DNA of 64,000 bases from Methylaequor sp045563055 (GCA_045563055.1 JBJKUR010000006.1:1-64000), one strand, 5' to 3'. Shown: positions 17,007 to 26,590, numbered from the stretch's first letter. Translations and numbers: made by a program. Notes: generated by a model from the letters alone, not told the origin.

Positions 17007-17330
17007 TCAAATTTTAGAATTAATCCATGAAACTAATTCTGCTTTGGGTGAAAGACCAACTTTTGTATCAAGAACCCTTCCCTCGTTAAAAAGCAATAAG
17101 GTGGGGATACTTCTAATTGAATACTTCATTGCTAAATCTTGATTTTCATCAAGATTAACTTTAACAACAACAATCTTATTTTTGAGCTCGCCTGAAATAT
17201 CCTCAAGAATAGGGGTAAGCATTTTACAAGGTGCACACCATTCTGCCCAAAAATCAACAAGGACTGGAACCTTAGAATTCACGACTTCTTTATCAAAGTC
17301 ATCTTCACTACAGTTTCTAATATCAACCAT
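17007..17330 (-). CDS. trxA: Thioredoxin
   Basis: A 107-residue disulfide reductase with the full active site WCAPC (C32, C35) in 'DFWAEWCAPCKMLTP', the cis-proline loop 'SIRSIPTLLLF' and C-terminal 'GLSPKAEL'. It is last in the reverse unit tsaE-amgK-murU-sbcB-trxA. Its stop abuts the folC stop from the other strand with no spacer. Confidence 0.97.
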   Translation of the reverse strand: MVDIRNCSEDDFDKEVVNSKVPVLVDFWAEWCAPCKMLTPILEDISGELKNKIVVVKVNLDENQDLAMKYSIRSIPTLLLFNEGRVLDTKVGLSPKAELVSWINSKI

Positions 17331-17342
17331 TTCTTATCTCCA

Positions 17343-18818
17343 TTAACTTCCAAATAATTTATTCGATAAACTAACATCAAATTTTATAGGTTCTGGTTTG
17401 GAATTACTATAATAATCGTTTAAAAAATTAATATACTCATTATATTGATCTATTTGATATTTTAAATCATTTCCTAGATCATTTTCTTCTAATTCCAGAG
17501 CCAGTGTATCCGCTTCTTCCATTGCTGAAGGCAAAGTAACATAAACCTCTTTTTTTAAGGAATTTAATCTCATACTAATCTTTTGATGTAAAAAGATAAA
17601 TATTTTCCTCGGGAGAGCTTCAGGAAAATTTCTATAAATATGTTTAGCTGCAAAATACCTTAATCGCTGATCTTTAAACTTTTCTGCAAAACTCCATTTG
17701 TTTTCCCATGCTTCATCATGAAATCTATTCATAATTTGTGAATCTTTAAAATTTATATTCTCAGAATATATTGTTTCTTCTTCTAGCTTATCTTCCTGAG
17801 ATTGATTTTCAATATATTCTATAGATTCTTGTTCTAAAATTTTTCCTAAATTATCTAAAAATTCTGGTTTCTCCAAATCATTACATTTAGAATTTATTTC
17901 ACTATCTGATAATTCTGAATAAGGATGTTTTTTCCTTGAGAATGACACATCAAGCACAGAAGGTTGTTTATTAAGTTTGATTTTTCTAAAAAAAGACTTT
18001 GATTTAAAAACTTCCCTTAATGCATTTATCTCTAGGTTCGCAATATCAGATGTTTCATATTTTAAATCAAAACCAATAAGTTGATTTTTATAAACTGGAT
18101 GCTTTAGTAAATTTTTAACCATGTATATTCTATGGTTATTAAACATGTAATTATGAAGAGTGAAAACCTTTTGATCCGTAATTCTTTTTTCTAGTATTTG
18201 TGGGATAGAATTTTCTTGAAAAGTCCTAAAAAGATCAGAATTTTTCTTTAATAATTTCTCTAACAATTTCATCGTTGTTTCTACATCAGCTATTGCATCA
18301 TGAGCATTCAAAGATTCAAAAGAGTTAGCTTTGGCCAAGCTCTCAAGTTTAAAATTTATTTTACCACTATCATTTTTTCCGACATTTATAGAATTACTTC
18401 GAAATGCATGAATTAATGTTGCAAAATTCATAACATCTAACCTTGAATTTCCCTGAGTATTAGTAAGATATGGGAAGATAAAATGCTCCCATAAAATTTG
18501 CCTAAAAAACTCCTCGTCAAAATTGATAGAATTAAAACCTACAAAATAAGAATCTTTATAGTCTTTGAGGGATTTATAGATCTTTAGAGCCATTTGATAG
18601 TAACTTTCTTTTTCTGATAAAATTTCTGGAACGGTTAGCTTATTTACTCTTAATGCATTTATTGACGGCACAACATCTGAATTGATTCGACATTTAAGGT
18701 TCATCTTTTCTAACTCTTGGAAATTTTCATTAAAAATTATTATTCCTGCCTGTAATACTTGGTCAAAGCGAACACTTCTTCCTGATGTCTCAAAGTCATA
18801 AACAATAAAGTTTTTCAT
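17343..18818 (-). CDS. sbcB: Exodeoxyribonuclease I
   Basis: A 491-residue 3'-5' single-strand DNA exonuclease used in recombination and mismatch repair. Exo I is 'VYDFETSGRSVRFDQVLQAG', the second motif is 'VGFNSINFDEEFFRQIL', and Exo III is DEDDh type, 'NAHDAIADVETTMKLLEK'. The ExoI-specific SH3-like and C-terminal helical regions follow, and length is close to E. coli ExoI (475). It overlaps murU by four bases. In most alphaproteobacteria addB-addA sit at this spot between murU and trxA; they are absent here. Confidence 0.92.
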   Translation of the reverse strand: MKNFIVYDFETSGRSVRFDQVLQAGIIIFNENFQELEKMNLKCRINSDVVPSINALRVNKLTVPEILSEKESYYQMALKIYKSLKDYKDSYFVGFNSINFDEEFFRQILWEHFIFPYLTNTQGNSRLDVMNFATLIHAFRSNSINVGKNDSGKINFKLESLAKANSFESLNAHDAIADVETTMKLLEKLLKKNSDLFRTFQENSIPQILEKRITDQKVFTLHNYMFNNHRIYMVKNLLKHPVYKNQLIGFDLKYETSDIANLEINALREVFKSKSFFRKIKLNKQPSVLDVSFSRKKHPYSELSDSEINSKCNDLEKPEFLDNLGKILEQESIEYIENQSQEDKLEEETIYSENINFKDSQIMNRFHDEAWENKWSFAEKFKDQRLRYFAAKHIYRNFPEALPRKIFIFLHQKISMRLNSLKKEVYVTLPSAMEEADTLALELEENDLGNDLKYQIDQYNEYINFLNDYYSNSKPEPIKFDVSLSNKLFGS

Positions 18819-19519
18819 TTAAAGTTATCCTCAAATTTAATTAAATCTTCATAAGTGCCAATATGAAACCATGGGTTTCTATCAAGATAACCAAAAGCTT
18901 TGTTTTGTTCGCATAACTTATATATTATTTCTTTAATAGAAAATTTTTTCTTTTTAGTACTTATAAGCTCTGGTTTTACTATCTGCAAACCAGTGTACGC
19001 AAATGGGCATTCATTTTTAAGAAAAATTGAAGAAACTTTCTTTTTCGGGTTTAAAAGTTCAAAATCACCTTTTCCCTGATAACCAAAAAAATTCTCTTTT
19101 TTTGTAAGACATAGTAATATATCCATCTGATTTGAATTCCACATATTCCTAATCTTATCTAATGAATTATATATCTCATTTATCCAAAAAATATCACCAT
19201 TTAGAAGAAGGACTGGTTCTTCTTTCTCCAGATATCCTTGTTTGATAGCATTCAAAACCCCGCCACCAGTTTCCAATCTATCCTTTTCAATAATAACCTT
19301 TACTATTGGATGGTAGTCTTTCGCTTCGTTAATAATTTTATTTGAAAAATGAAAAGCATTTATAATTATTTTTTTAAAACCTGCATCCAATAGTTTTTCA
19401 ATGTTTGTTTTGAGAATAGATTTATTATAAATTTTAATTAGTGGCTTGGGTAAATGTGAGGTGATTGGGAGCATTCTTGTCCCAAGGCCAGCAGCAAAAA
19501 TCATAGATTGTTTAACCAT
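18815..19519 (-). CDS. murU: N-acetylmuramate-1-phosphate uridylyltransferase-like protein
   Basis: A 234-residue sugar-phosphate nucleotidyltransferase with 'FAAGLGTRMLPITSHLPKPL' (GxGTRM...PKP), 'ETGGGVLNAI' and the metal aspartate in 'LLLNGDIFWI'. Next to an AmgK-like kinase it most likely makes UDP-MurNAc from recycled MurNAc-1-phosphate, bypassing de novo synthesis. It directly abuts amgK. Confidence 0.87.
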   Translation of the reverse strand: MVKQSMIFAAGLGTRMLPITSHLPKPLIKIYNKSILKTNIEKLLDAGFKKIIINAFHFSNKIINEAKDYHPIVKVIIEKDRLETGGGVLNAIKQGYLEKEEPVLLLNGDIFWINEIYNSLDKIRNMWNSNQMDILLCLTKKENFFGYQGKGDFELLNPKKKVSSIFLKNECPFAYTGLQIVKPELISTKKKKFSIKEIIYKLCEQNKAFGYLDRNPWFHIGTYEDLIKFEDNFK

Positions 19520-20467
19520 TTACTCACTAATAAATTGTTTAATAATTTTTGAGAATGACCTGTACTCATTTTTCTCAAGATTATTATTTAGTAATTTCAA
19601 CACTCTAGGTAAATACCTTAAATAATTTTTCTTATTATCTCTTTTGGCCAATCGAGAAAAAATACCTAAAACTTTCAAGTGTCTTTGAATTGCTATCAAA
19701 TTATAAGAATCCATAAATAAATCAATATCAATTGCTTTGAAGTTTTTAAGGTATTTTCTAATTAATTCTTTTTCAATGCTTTTGTCAACGTCTATTCTTG
19801 CATCTTGGGCTAAAGATACAATGTCATACACACATGGGCCAATAACTGCATCTTGATAATCTATCCAACCACATTTTAGGTGGTTTTTTCTTTTATTTAA
19901 ATAAAATAAATTATCTACATGGTAGTCTCTGTGAATAAATACTTTTGGAAGTTTTGATGTTCTTTTCAAATAGTCTTTAAAAATCTCATTAAATTCTTGC
20001 TTTATTTCCATAAGATCAAAAGTTCTTTGATTCTCGACAAACCAATCAAAGAACAAGTTTGATTCTTTTAAATATTCATTAATATTGTAATATGGCAGTC
20101 TTATATTAAAATTAGACTTATGAATAAATATCAATGAATCTAGAGCTACATCATAAATTTTTTTTTTATTATTTGAATTTATAATCTGACTAAACTTATT
20201 TTTAAAATTTTCTAAAATTAAAATTCCTCTGTGACTGAGGTTGTAAATTATTTTTGGTATACTCGCATAACCATTTAGATGATTTGTCAAAAAAATGAAC
20301 CTTTGTAGATTGCTCGAGTCATTATCATACATTAAAATATTTTCTTTTTTTTGTTGTTTTATTATAAAATACTTCCTTGGTGATGCATCTCCAGCTAAAA
20401 AGAATAATTTTTCATAAAGAATATTTTCTTCTTGCAAGTTTTCTTCTATTTCTAAGTTCAGCTTCAA
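19520..20467 (-). CDS. amgK: AmgK-like N-acetylmuramate/GlcNAc kinase
   Basis: A 315-residue aminoglycoside-phosphotransferase-fold kinase. The N-terminal lobe has 'FFLAGDASPRKYFIIKQ', the catalytic loop is 'FIHRDYHVDNLFYL', and the metal-binding segment is 'GWIDYQDAVIGPCVYDIVSL'. In the tsaE-amgK-murU context it is the anomeric sugar kinase of cell-wall recycling. It overlaps tsaE by four bases. Confidence 0.87.
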   Translation of the reverse strand: MKLNLEIEENLQEENILYEKLFFLAGDASPRKYFIIKQQKKENILMYDNDSSNLQRFIFLTNHLNGYASIPKIIYNLSHRGILILENFKNKFSQIINSNNKKKIYDVALDSLIFIHKSNFNIRLPYYNINEYLKESNLFFDWFVENQRTFDLMEIKQEFNEIFKDYLKRTSKLPKVFIHRDYHVDNLFYLNKRKNHLKCGWIDYQDAVIGPCVYDIVSLAQDARIDVDKSIEKELIRKYLKNFKAIDIDLFMDSYNLIAIQRHLKVLGIFSRLAKRDNKKNYLRYLPRVLKLLNNNLEKNEYRSFSKIIKQFISE

Positions 20468-20904
20468 TTTTTTCTTTCTCTAATTTTTACAGTTGCACTT
20501 CTTTTCAAACTACTATCTTCATTAATAAAAATATCAATCCTATTTTTAGGGAGAAGATTCCCAAGAATTTCAGGCCACTCAACTATAATACAATCCGAAA
20601 GAGCCAAGTCGAAGTCTAGCTCATAAACTTCTTTTTTATTTTTTAATCTGTATAAGTCATAGTGCCATATTTTAAATTCATTTAATTCATAAACATTTAC
20701 TATAGAATATGTAGGGCTTTGTACTTTCATATTATTCTTATTGAACAAAGAACTTATAATGAATCTTACCAAGGTAGTTTTTCCAACACCTAATTTACCT
20801 CTTAACGTGATGAATGTTTTGGGCTTAATAAATTTAGCTATTCTTTTACCTAAATCTTTTGTATCTTTTAGAGTATCTAAATTAATTTTAAAATCATCTT
20901 TCAT
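20464..20904 (-). CDS. tsaE: tRNA threonylcarbamoyladenosine biosynthesis ATPase TsaE
   Basis: A 146-residue P-loop protein, 'TLRGKLGVGKTTLVRFII', with 'VQSPTYSIVNVYEL', 'IWHYDLYRL' and 'DCIIVEWPEI', the TsaE (YjeE) signature set. It works with TsaB and TsaD in making t6A37 on ANN-decoding tRNAs. It is first in its reverse operon; 57 bases separate it from the divergent reductase gene, and this gap should hold both promoters. Confidence 0.94.
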   Translation of the reverse strand: MKDDFKINLDTLKDTKDLGKRIAKFIKPKTFITLRGKLGVGKTTLVRFIISSLFNKNNMKVQSPTYSIVNVYELNEFKIWHYDLYRLKNKKEVYELDFDLALSDCIIVEWPEILGNLLPKNRIDIFINEDSSLKRSATVKIRERKN

Positions 20905-20961
20905 TTTTAATTAATATTCTAATATAAATAATTAACATATATTAAAAATAAAAAATTTATA

Positions 20962-21972
20962 ATGACAAAAATTTCAACTGACGTTTTAATTGTAGGTGCC
21001 GGGCCAGTTGGTCTATTTTCAGTTTTTGAACTAGGTCAATTAGGCATGAAATCAACAATTGTAGATAGTATAGATATTATTGGTGGGCAGTGTTCTTCGC
21101 TTTATCCTGAGAAACCCATTTATGATATACCTGGTTATCCTGAAATATCTGCAGAACAACTTATCACTAACCTCAATATTCAAATCAAACCTTTTAACCC
21201 AAATTTTGTCCTGGGTGAGAAAGTTGAAGAGATTCAAAAAGGCTCATCGGGTTTTGAAATCAAAACATCTAAAAATAAATTTATAGAAGCAAAATGTATC
21301 ATAATTGCCGCTGGAGCTGGTGCGTTTGGACCGAACAAACCGCCTATAAAAAATATTGAACAGTTTGAAGGAAAATCAATCTTTTATAATATCAAAGATA
21401 AATCTATATTTAAAAATAAAAAGATCGCCATTGCCGGTGGGGGAGATTCTGCAGCAGACTGGGCTTTAGAATTATCTTCTATAGCAGAAAAAGTTTTTTT
21501 TATACATAGAAGGAAAAATTTAAGAGCTGCTCCAAGTAGTGTTGAAAAGCTCTTCTACCTTGAAAAAGAAAAAAAATTAGAAATGATCATCCCATTCCAA
21601 ATTGATTCAATTTTAGGATCAGATGGATACATAAGCTCAATAATAGTTAAAAACCTGGACAATGAAGAAAAACAAATTGAAACAGATTTTTTTCTACCAT
21701 TTTTTGGGCTGTCTTCTGACCTTGGTCCCATTAAAAATTGGGAACTAGAAATCAATAAGAATTGTCTCAATGTTCAACAATCAACATGCCAAACTTCAGC
21801 TGAAGGAATTTTTGCCATCGGAGATATTTGCGAATACCCTGGAAAACTAAAACTAATCTTAACAGGTTTTTCTGAGGCCGCAACCGCAGCTCATGAGTGC
21901 TACAAGAAGATATTTCCAAACAAAGTGCTGCACTTTGAATATTCAACTACATCTGGAGTAAAAAGTTTGTAG
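20962..21972 (+). CDS. Ferredoxin--NADP reductase (thioredoxin-reductase-like type)
   Basis: A 336-residue flavoprotein. FAD-binding GAGPVGL lies near residue 11, followed by 'GGQCSSLYPEKPIYDIPGYP', the hallmark of the YumC/TrxR-like FNR family. The NADP domain has 'IAIAGGGDSAADWALEL' and 'FFIHRRKNLRAAP', and the C-terminus has 'GIFAIGDICEYPGKLKLI'. No CxxC disulfide is present, so it is not a thioredoxin reductase. It transfers electrons between NADPH and ferredoxin or flavodoxin. It is convergent with ahcY with an eight-base gap. Confidence 0.92.
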   Translation: MTKISTDVLIVGAGPVGLFSVFELGQLGMKSTIVDSIDIIGGQCSSLYPEKPIYDIPGYPEISAEQLITNLNIQIKPFNPNFVLGEKVEEIQKGSSGFEIKTSKNKFIEAKCIIIAAGAGAFGPNKPPIKNIEQFEGKSIFYNIKDKSIFKNKKIAIAGGGDSAADWALELSSIAEKVFFIHRRKNLRAAPSSVEKLFYLEKEKKLEMIIPFQIDSILGSDGYISSIIVKNLDNEEKQIETDFFLPFFGLSSDLGPIKNWELEINKNCLNVQQSTCQTSAEGIFAIGDICEYPGKLKLILTGFSEAATAAHECYKKIFPNKVLHFEYSTTSGVKSL

Positions 21973-21980
21973 CTAGAAAA

Positions 21981-23267
21981 CTAATATCTATATTCATCAC
22001 TTTTGAAAGGACCGGCAACGGGAACATTAATATATTTCCCTTGGTCTTCCGAGAGCTTAGTTAGTTTTGCACCTATTTTTTCTAAGTGAATCTTAGCTAC
22101 TTTTTCATCTAACTTTTTAGGAAGAACGTACACTTTATTATCGTAATTGGAATGATTTTTCCAAAGTTCAATTTGAGCTAGAACTTGATTAGAAAAAGAA
22201 GCTGACATCACAAAGCTAGGGTGCCCAGTCGCACATCCTAAATTAACAAGCCTGCCTTCTGCTAAAACAATCAGTCTTTTTCCATCAGGGAACTCTATCT
22301 CGTCAACTTGAGGTTTTATATTATCCCATTTATAATTCTTTAGTGCATCAATTTGAATTTCAGAATCAAAGTGTCCAATGTTACAAACGATTGCTCTATC
22401 TTTCATCTTTCTCATATGATCAATGGTAATAACATCTATATTGCCAGTCGCAGTTACGAAAATATCAACTTTACTGGCAACATCATCCATCGTAGCAACT
22501 TCAAACCCATCCATTGCTGCTTGAAGTGCGCATATAGGGTCGACTTCTGTTACTAAAACTCTACAACCTGCATTTCTCAAACTCTCTGCAGAACCTTTTC
22601 CTACATCCCCATAACCAGCTACCAGGGCAACTTTGCCAGCCATCATAACGTCCGTAGCTCTTCTAATACCGTCAACCAAACTTTCCCTACAACCATACTT
22701 ATTATCAAATTTTGACTTGGTAACAGAATCATTTACATTGATTGCAGGAACTAAGAGTTGATTTGATTTTTCCATCTCTATCAACCTCAAGACTCCAGTT
22801 GTTGTTTCCTCGGATAATCCTTTTATTTCCTGCAATAACTCAGGATACTTTTCATGGATTAACTTTGTTAAATCACCTCCATCATCAAGGATTAAATTCG
22901 GTTTCCAACCGTCAGGACCAGAAATTGTTTGTTCTATACACCACCAAAACTCCTCCTCTGTCTCTCCTTTCCATGCAAATACAGGAACGTTATTTTTAGC
23001 TACAGCAGCAGCAGCTTGATCTTGAGTTGAATATATATTACAAGAACTCCAACGGACTGAAGCCCCCAAATCCATAAGAGTTTCTATTAATACCGCTGTT
23101 TGTATTGTCATATGCAAACAACCTACTATCCTTGCATCTTTCAGTGGTTTAGTTTCCTTGTACTCTTCGCGCAGTTGCATAAGGCCGGGCATTTCTGTTT
23201 CAGCTATTTTAATTTCTTTTCTACCCCAATCAGCTAAATTAAGGTCTTTAACTTTAAAATCATCCAT
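21981..23267 (-). CDS. ahcY: Adenosylhomocysteinase
   Basis: Hydrolyses S-adenosylhomocysteine to adenosine and homocysteine, removing the methyltransferase inhibitor. 428 residues with 'GCLHMTIQTAVLIETL', 'SSCNIYSTQDQAAAA', 'GYGDVGKGSAESL' (NAD site) and 'GHFDSEI'. The start overlaps the end of the HPr-EI gene by eight bases, so it is probably translated from the PTS transcript. ahcY next to hpr is an old alphaproteobacterial arrangement. I see no SAH riboswitch, since there is no untranslated leader. Confidence 0.98.
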   Translation of the reverse strand: MDDFKVKDLNLADWGRKEIKIAETEMPGLMQLREEYKETKPLKDARIVGCLHMTIQTAVLIETLMDLGASVRWSSCNIYSTQDQAAAAVAKNNVPVFAWKGETEEEFWWCIEQTISGPDGWKPNLILDDGGDLTKLIHEKYPELLQEIKGLSEETTTGVLRLIEMEKSNQLLVPAINVNDSVTKSKFDNKYGCRESLVDGIRRATDVMMAGKVALVAGYGDVGKGSAESLRNAGCRVLVTEVDPICALQAAMDGFEVATMDDVASKVDIFVTATGNIDVITIDHMRKMKDRAIVCNIGHFDSEIQIDALKNYKWDNIKPQVDEIEFPDGKRLIVLAEGRLVNLGCATGHPSFVMSASFSNQVLAQIELWKNHSNYDNKVYVLPKKLDEKVAKIHLEKIGAKLTKLSEDQGKYINVPVAGPFKSDEYRY

Positions 23268-25332
23268 TTTTTTTTGTTCTTATCCTTGTATTAATTTTAT
23301 TATAATAACTCATTAAGTAATTTTTAATTAGTACATTATCATCTTGTTTTAAAATTTCATCTGAAATTTTTTTTACTTCCTCTGAATTTAAGTTACTTAT
23401 AAATTGTTTCACTTTTAATATTCTCGAAGTGCTCATTGATAAAGTGCTTATCCCCATTCCAATCAAAATTGATGTAAACATTGTATCGCCAGCCATTTCT
23501 CCACAAATACTTATTGGTATATTGTTATTTTTTGCAGACTTCGTTGATAAAGAAATTAATCTTAGTACAGATAGATGGGCAGGATCATAGATTTTTGCAA
23601 CTTCTTCATCTCCTCTATCAATAGCTAGCGTATACATGGTTAGATCATTAGTACCAATTGCAAAAAAATCACAATTTTTAGCAAGTGAATCTGAAATAAG
23701 TGCTGCGGCAGGTGTCTCTATTAACACTCCAACAGGAGGTAATTTGATATTGATTTTATAATTCCTATCTTGCAAATCATTTTTAACTTCATTAATTAGT
23801 TTTTTTGTTTCGATCAACTCAGAAACATTTGAAACCATAGGAAGCATAATTCTAATATTTCCATATGCACTTGCCCTAAGGATCGCAGAAATTTGTTTTC
23901 TAAAAATTTTTGGAAAGGCTAATGTCAGTCGTATTGCCCTTAAACCCAATGCTGGGTTTGGTGATCTTGTCAATAATTTTTCTATTGATGGAACTTTTTT
24001 ATCATTTCCCACATCTAATGTTCTAATTGTTAATGGTTTTTTTTTTAGATATTTTAATGCTTTAACAATTGAACTGAATTGCTCCTCTTCAGAGGGGATT
24101 GCTTTTTTTTTCATATATAAATATTCAGTTCTATATAGTCCTATGCCATCAATTCCTTTTTTCATTGATACTTTTACTTCTTCAGAATTATCTACATTAG
24201 CTTCAATTTTTATTTTTCTTCCATCGATTGTTTTGGGAATTTTATTAATAAAGTAATTTAGTTTTTTATCTTCACTTTTTTTTTCTTCTATTTTTTTTTT
24301 ATATGACAAAATCGTTTGAATGGTTGGGTTTTTAATAAGAAGTCCTTCGTCACCATCAATAATAATTTTTTCATTATTCTTAATATTTTTTAAAAGATTT
24401 TTCACTCCTACTACTGTTGGAATAGATAAAGACCTTGCTACGATTGCAAAATGTCCCTCTGGCCCACCATAAACACTTGCAAGACCAAGAAATTTAACTT
24501 TGGAATGAGCGATCAAGTCAGCAGGGCTTAATTCTGAGGAAATAAGGATAACATTTGTGTTTAAAGAGTTTTGAGTTTTTCTTTTAGTTTGCAAGTTTTC
24601 AATTATTCTATTGCAGACATCCCTTACGTCATCAAATCTATCTTTCAAATAATCGTCTTTTATTTTTTTAAAAATTTTGGAATTTTTATTTAACTCTTCA
24701 TTAATTGCAAATTCTGCATTTATTAAATCCTCCTTAATCCGACTCTTTGCATCTTTAATAAGTGATGACGATCTTATGATAGAAATATTGGCTTCTAACA
24801 TAAATTGCATTTCTTTATAAATATCATTTTTGTTAGGAGAAATTTTTCTAATAATTTTTTTTATATCCAAGATCGAATTTTTCACGGCTTTTTCTAGTCT
24901 TAATACCTCTTTTTGAACAAGTGATGTTGGAATATTATAACTTGAGTGTGATAAGCTTGACTTCTGTTTAATTACACAATCACCAATTGCGTAACCACTT
25001 GAAACTCCAATACCTTTGAAAATCACTTCTTTATTAATATTTTCCGCTAAAGGCTTCTCTTCTCCGAAGTTATTATTAATTAAATCAATTAGCTTTTGTA
25101 AATCTTTTTCGGCATTTACGCCTATACATCTCACATTTATTTCTGTTCCCTTTGAAGCTGCCAGTGTCATTAAACCTAATAATGACGAACCATTAACAAT
25201 TTTTTTTCCTTTACGAACAAAAAACTTAGACTTACATTTTGATGTCAAGCCTACAAACTTAGCCGCCGCTCTTGCATGAATACCAAGTTTGTTGGTAATG
25301 AGTATTTTTCGTTCTATTTTTTTTTGTCCCAA
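23260..25332 (-). CDS. HPr-Enzyme I fusion protein (PTS phosphotransferase)
   Basis: A 690-residue fusion. Residues 1-90 are HPr: the phosphorylated His in 'KLGIHARAAAKF' (H19, equivalent to His15) and the regulatory Ser in 'NGSSLLGLM' (S50, spaced 31 residues on like Ser46). From about 105 it is Enzyme I: 'GIGVSSGYAIGDCVI', active-site H294 in 'GGPEGHFAIVARSL', 'GIGLYRTEYLYM', 'TLDVGNDKK' and 'SICGEMAGD'. There is no GAF domain, unlike PtsP. It would pass phosphate from PEP to EIIA proteins, probably the EIIA(Man) gene just upstream and PtsN. The conserved Ser fits the HPr kinase in the same operon. It overlaps both neighbours. Confidence 0.92.
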   Translation of the reverse strand: MGQKKIERKILITNKLGIHARAAAKFVGLTSKCKSKFFVRKGKKIVNGSSLLGLMTLAASKGTEINVRCIGVNAEKDLQKLIDLINNNFGEEKPLAENINKEVIFKGIGVSSGYAIGDCVIKQKSSLSHSSYNIPTSLVQKEVLRLEKAVKNSILDIKKIIRKISPNKNDIYKEMQFMLEANISIIRSSSLIKDAKSRIKEDLINAEFAINEELNKNSKIFKKIKDDYLKDRFDDVRDVCNRIIENLQTKRKTQNSLNTNVILISSELSPADLIAHSKVKFLGLASVYGGPEGHFAIVARSLSIPTVVGVKNLLKNIKNNEKIIIDGDEGLLIKNPTIQTILSYKKKIEEKKSEDKKLNYFINKIPKTIDGRKIKIEANVDNSEEVKVSMKKGIDGIGLYRTEYLYMKKKAIPSEEEQFSSIVKALKYLKKKPLTIRTLDVGNDKKVPSIEKLLTRSPNPALGLRAIRLTLAFPKIFRKQISAILRASAYGNIRIMLPMVSNVSELIETKKLINEVKNDLQDRNYKINIKLPPVGVLIETPAAALISDSLAKNCDFFAIGTNDLTMYTLAIDRGDEEVAKIYDPAHLSVLRLISLSTKSAKNNNIPISICGEMAGDTMFTSILIGMGISTLSMSTSRILKVKQFISNLNSEEVKKISDEILKQDDNVLIKNYLMSYYNKINTRIRTKKNG

Positions 25333-25736
25333 TCCTTTTGTTCCTCAAAAAAAGCAGATGCTACGTTTATATATTTTCTCCCAGATTCTTGAGAAATCTT
25401 AATTAAATCCTTTATTGATTTATTACTTCTTATAGACATCATTTTAATAAGCATAGGAAGATTTACTCCTGCAACAACCTCAATCTTTTCCTTTTGCATT
25501 ACTGAAATAGCAAGATTTGACGGTGTTCCCCCAAACATATCAGTCAGAACAACAACACCTTTGCCAGAGTCAACGTCTTTAACAGCATCAATTATCTCTT
25601 GTCTCTTTTTTTTCATATCGTCTTTTGGAAAAATTGAGATCGCAATTATTTTTTCTTGTGGACCAACAATATGTTGAATCACATCCAAAAGTTCCTTTGC
25701 AATATTTGCGTGACTAACTAAAACTACACCAATCAT
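25314..25736 (-). CDS. PTS EIIA component, mannose type
   Basis: A 140-residue EIIA(Man) domain: phosphorylated H9 in 'VVLVSHANIAKEL', then 'GVVVLTDMFGGTPSNLA' and 'AGVNLPMLIKMM'. No EIIB, EIIC or EIID accompanies it. In alphaproteobacteria this lone protein is thought to be regulatory and phosphorylated by HPr. It overlaps rapZ by 4 and the HPr-EI gene by 19 bases. Confidence 0.93.
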   Translation of the reverse strand: MIGVVLVSHANIAKELLDVIQHIVGPQEKIIAISIFPKDDMKKKRQEIIDAVKDVDSGKGVVVLTDMFGGTPSNLAISVMQKEKIEVVAGVNLPMLIKMMSIRSNKSIKDLIKISQESGRKYINVASAFFEEQKDWDKKK

Positions 25737-26590
25737 TTTTCTAGATCCCTGTGTTCAATATTTATTTTCAGTATTCTATTTTTTTTTATCTTGGACAAAA
25801 AATTTTCACCAGAAACTACTGATCTATGAACGCCTCCAGTGCAACCAAATGCAATTGTAATGTTATCTCTTCCTTCACTTTTAAAACCTCCTAGAATATT
25901 ATCAAAAATCGGGAGAATGTTATCAAAAAAAAGGAGGAAATGCTTTTGTTTTTTAATAAAATTTATCACCTTTCTATCCTTCCCATTTAAGTCTCTGAGT
26001 CCTTTTTGATAAAAGGGGTTTTGTAAAAATCTCATGTCAAAAACATAATCTGCTTCTTTCGGAATACCATATTTATAACCAAACGTAATTATTCTTATAT
26101 GTATTCTAAAGTTCTTAAGGTTATCAAATAATAGTGTTATTTGATTTTTTAATGAATTGATTGTTAGGTGTGAAGTATCTAAGTAATGATCATTAATGTA
26201 TAAAAGTGGTTTAAGCCACTTTCTTTCTTTATCAATAATTTCTGTGATTGGAAGATCTATCTTTATTGGATGTAATCTTCTGCTTTCTTTGAATCTATTC
26301 AAGAGAATCTGATTACTACAATCGAAGAAAAGGACAGAAATATTTAGAATTTTTTTTTTTTTTTCTATTAGTCGTGCGAATCTTTTTGGATCAAAGTCTC
26401 TTGTCCTAGCATCAACTCCAACTGCAAGATTTCGTGGAATCTTTGAGTCAATAACCTTTTCTATTAAAAAAATTGGTAGATTATCAATTACTTCGAATCC
26501 TAAATCCTCAAATATTTTCAAAGCTGAAGTTCTCCCAGCACCGGACAACCCTGTCACAATAATAATTTTATATCTTTTCAGTAATTTCAT
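25733..26590 (-). CDS. rapZ: RapZ-family nucleotide-binding adaptor protein
   Basis: A 285-residue protein with the alphaproteobacterial variant P-loop 'TGLSGAGRTSALKIFEDLG' (Arg in place of the P-loop Lys), 'VGVDARTRDFD', 'RRLHPI', 'ITFGYKYGIP' and the C-terminal 'IAFGCTGGVHRSVV'. RapZ controls GlcN6P synthase sRNAs in enterics; in alphaproteobacteria its partners are less clear. The coding strand has a 15-A run (26364-26350) coding four lysines in frame. It overlaps hprK by 23 bases. Confidence 0.93.
   Translation of the reverse strand: MKLLKRYKIIIVTGLSGAGRTSALKIFEDLGFEVIDNLPIFLIEKVIDSKIPRNLAVGVDARTRDFDPKRFARLIEKKKKILNISVLFFDCSNQILLNRFKESRRLHPIKIDLPITEIIDKERKWLKPLLYINDHYLDTSHLTINSLKNQITLLFDNLKNFRIHIRIITFGYKYGIPKEADYVFDMRFLQNPFYQKGLRDLNGKDRKVINFIKKQKHFLLFFDNILPIFDNILGGFKSEGRDNITIAFGCTGGVHRSVVSGENFLSKIKKNRILKINIEHRDLEK

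Noticed and set aside
23260..23290. Possible SAH riboswitch for ahcY
   Set aside because: ahcY overlaps the upstream gene and has no untranslated leader in which an aptamer could fold.
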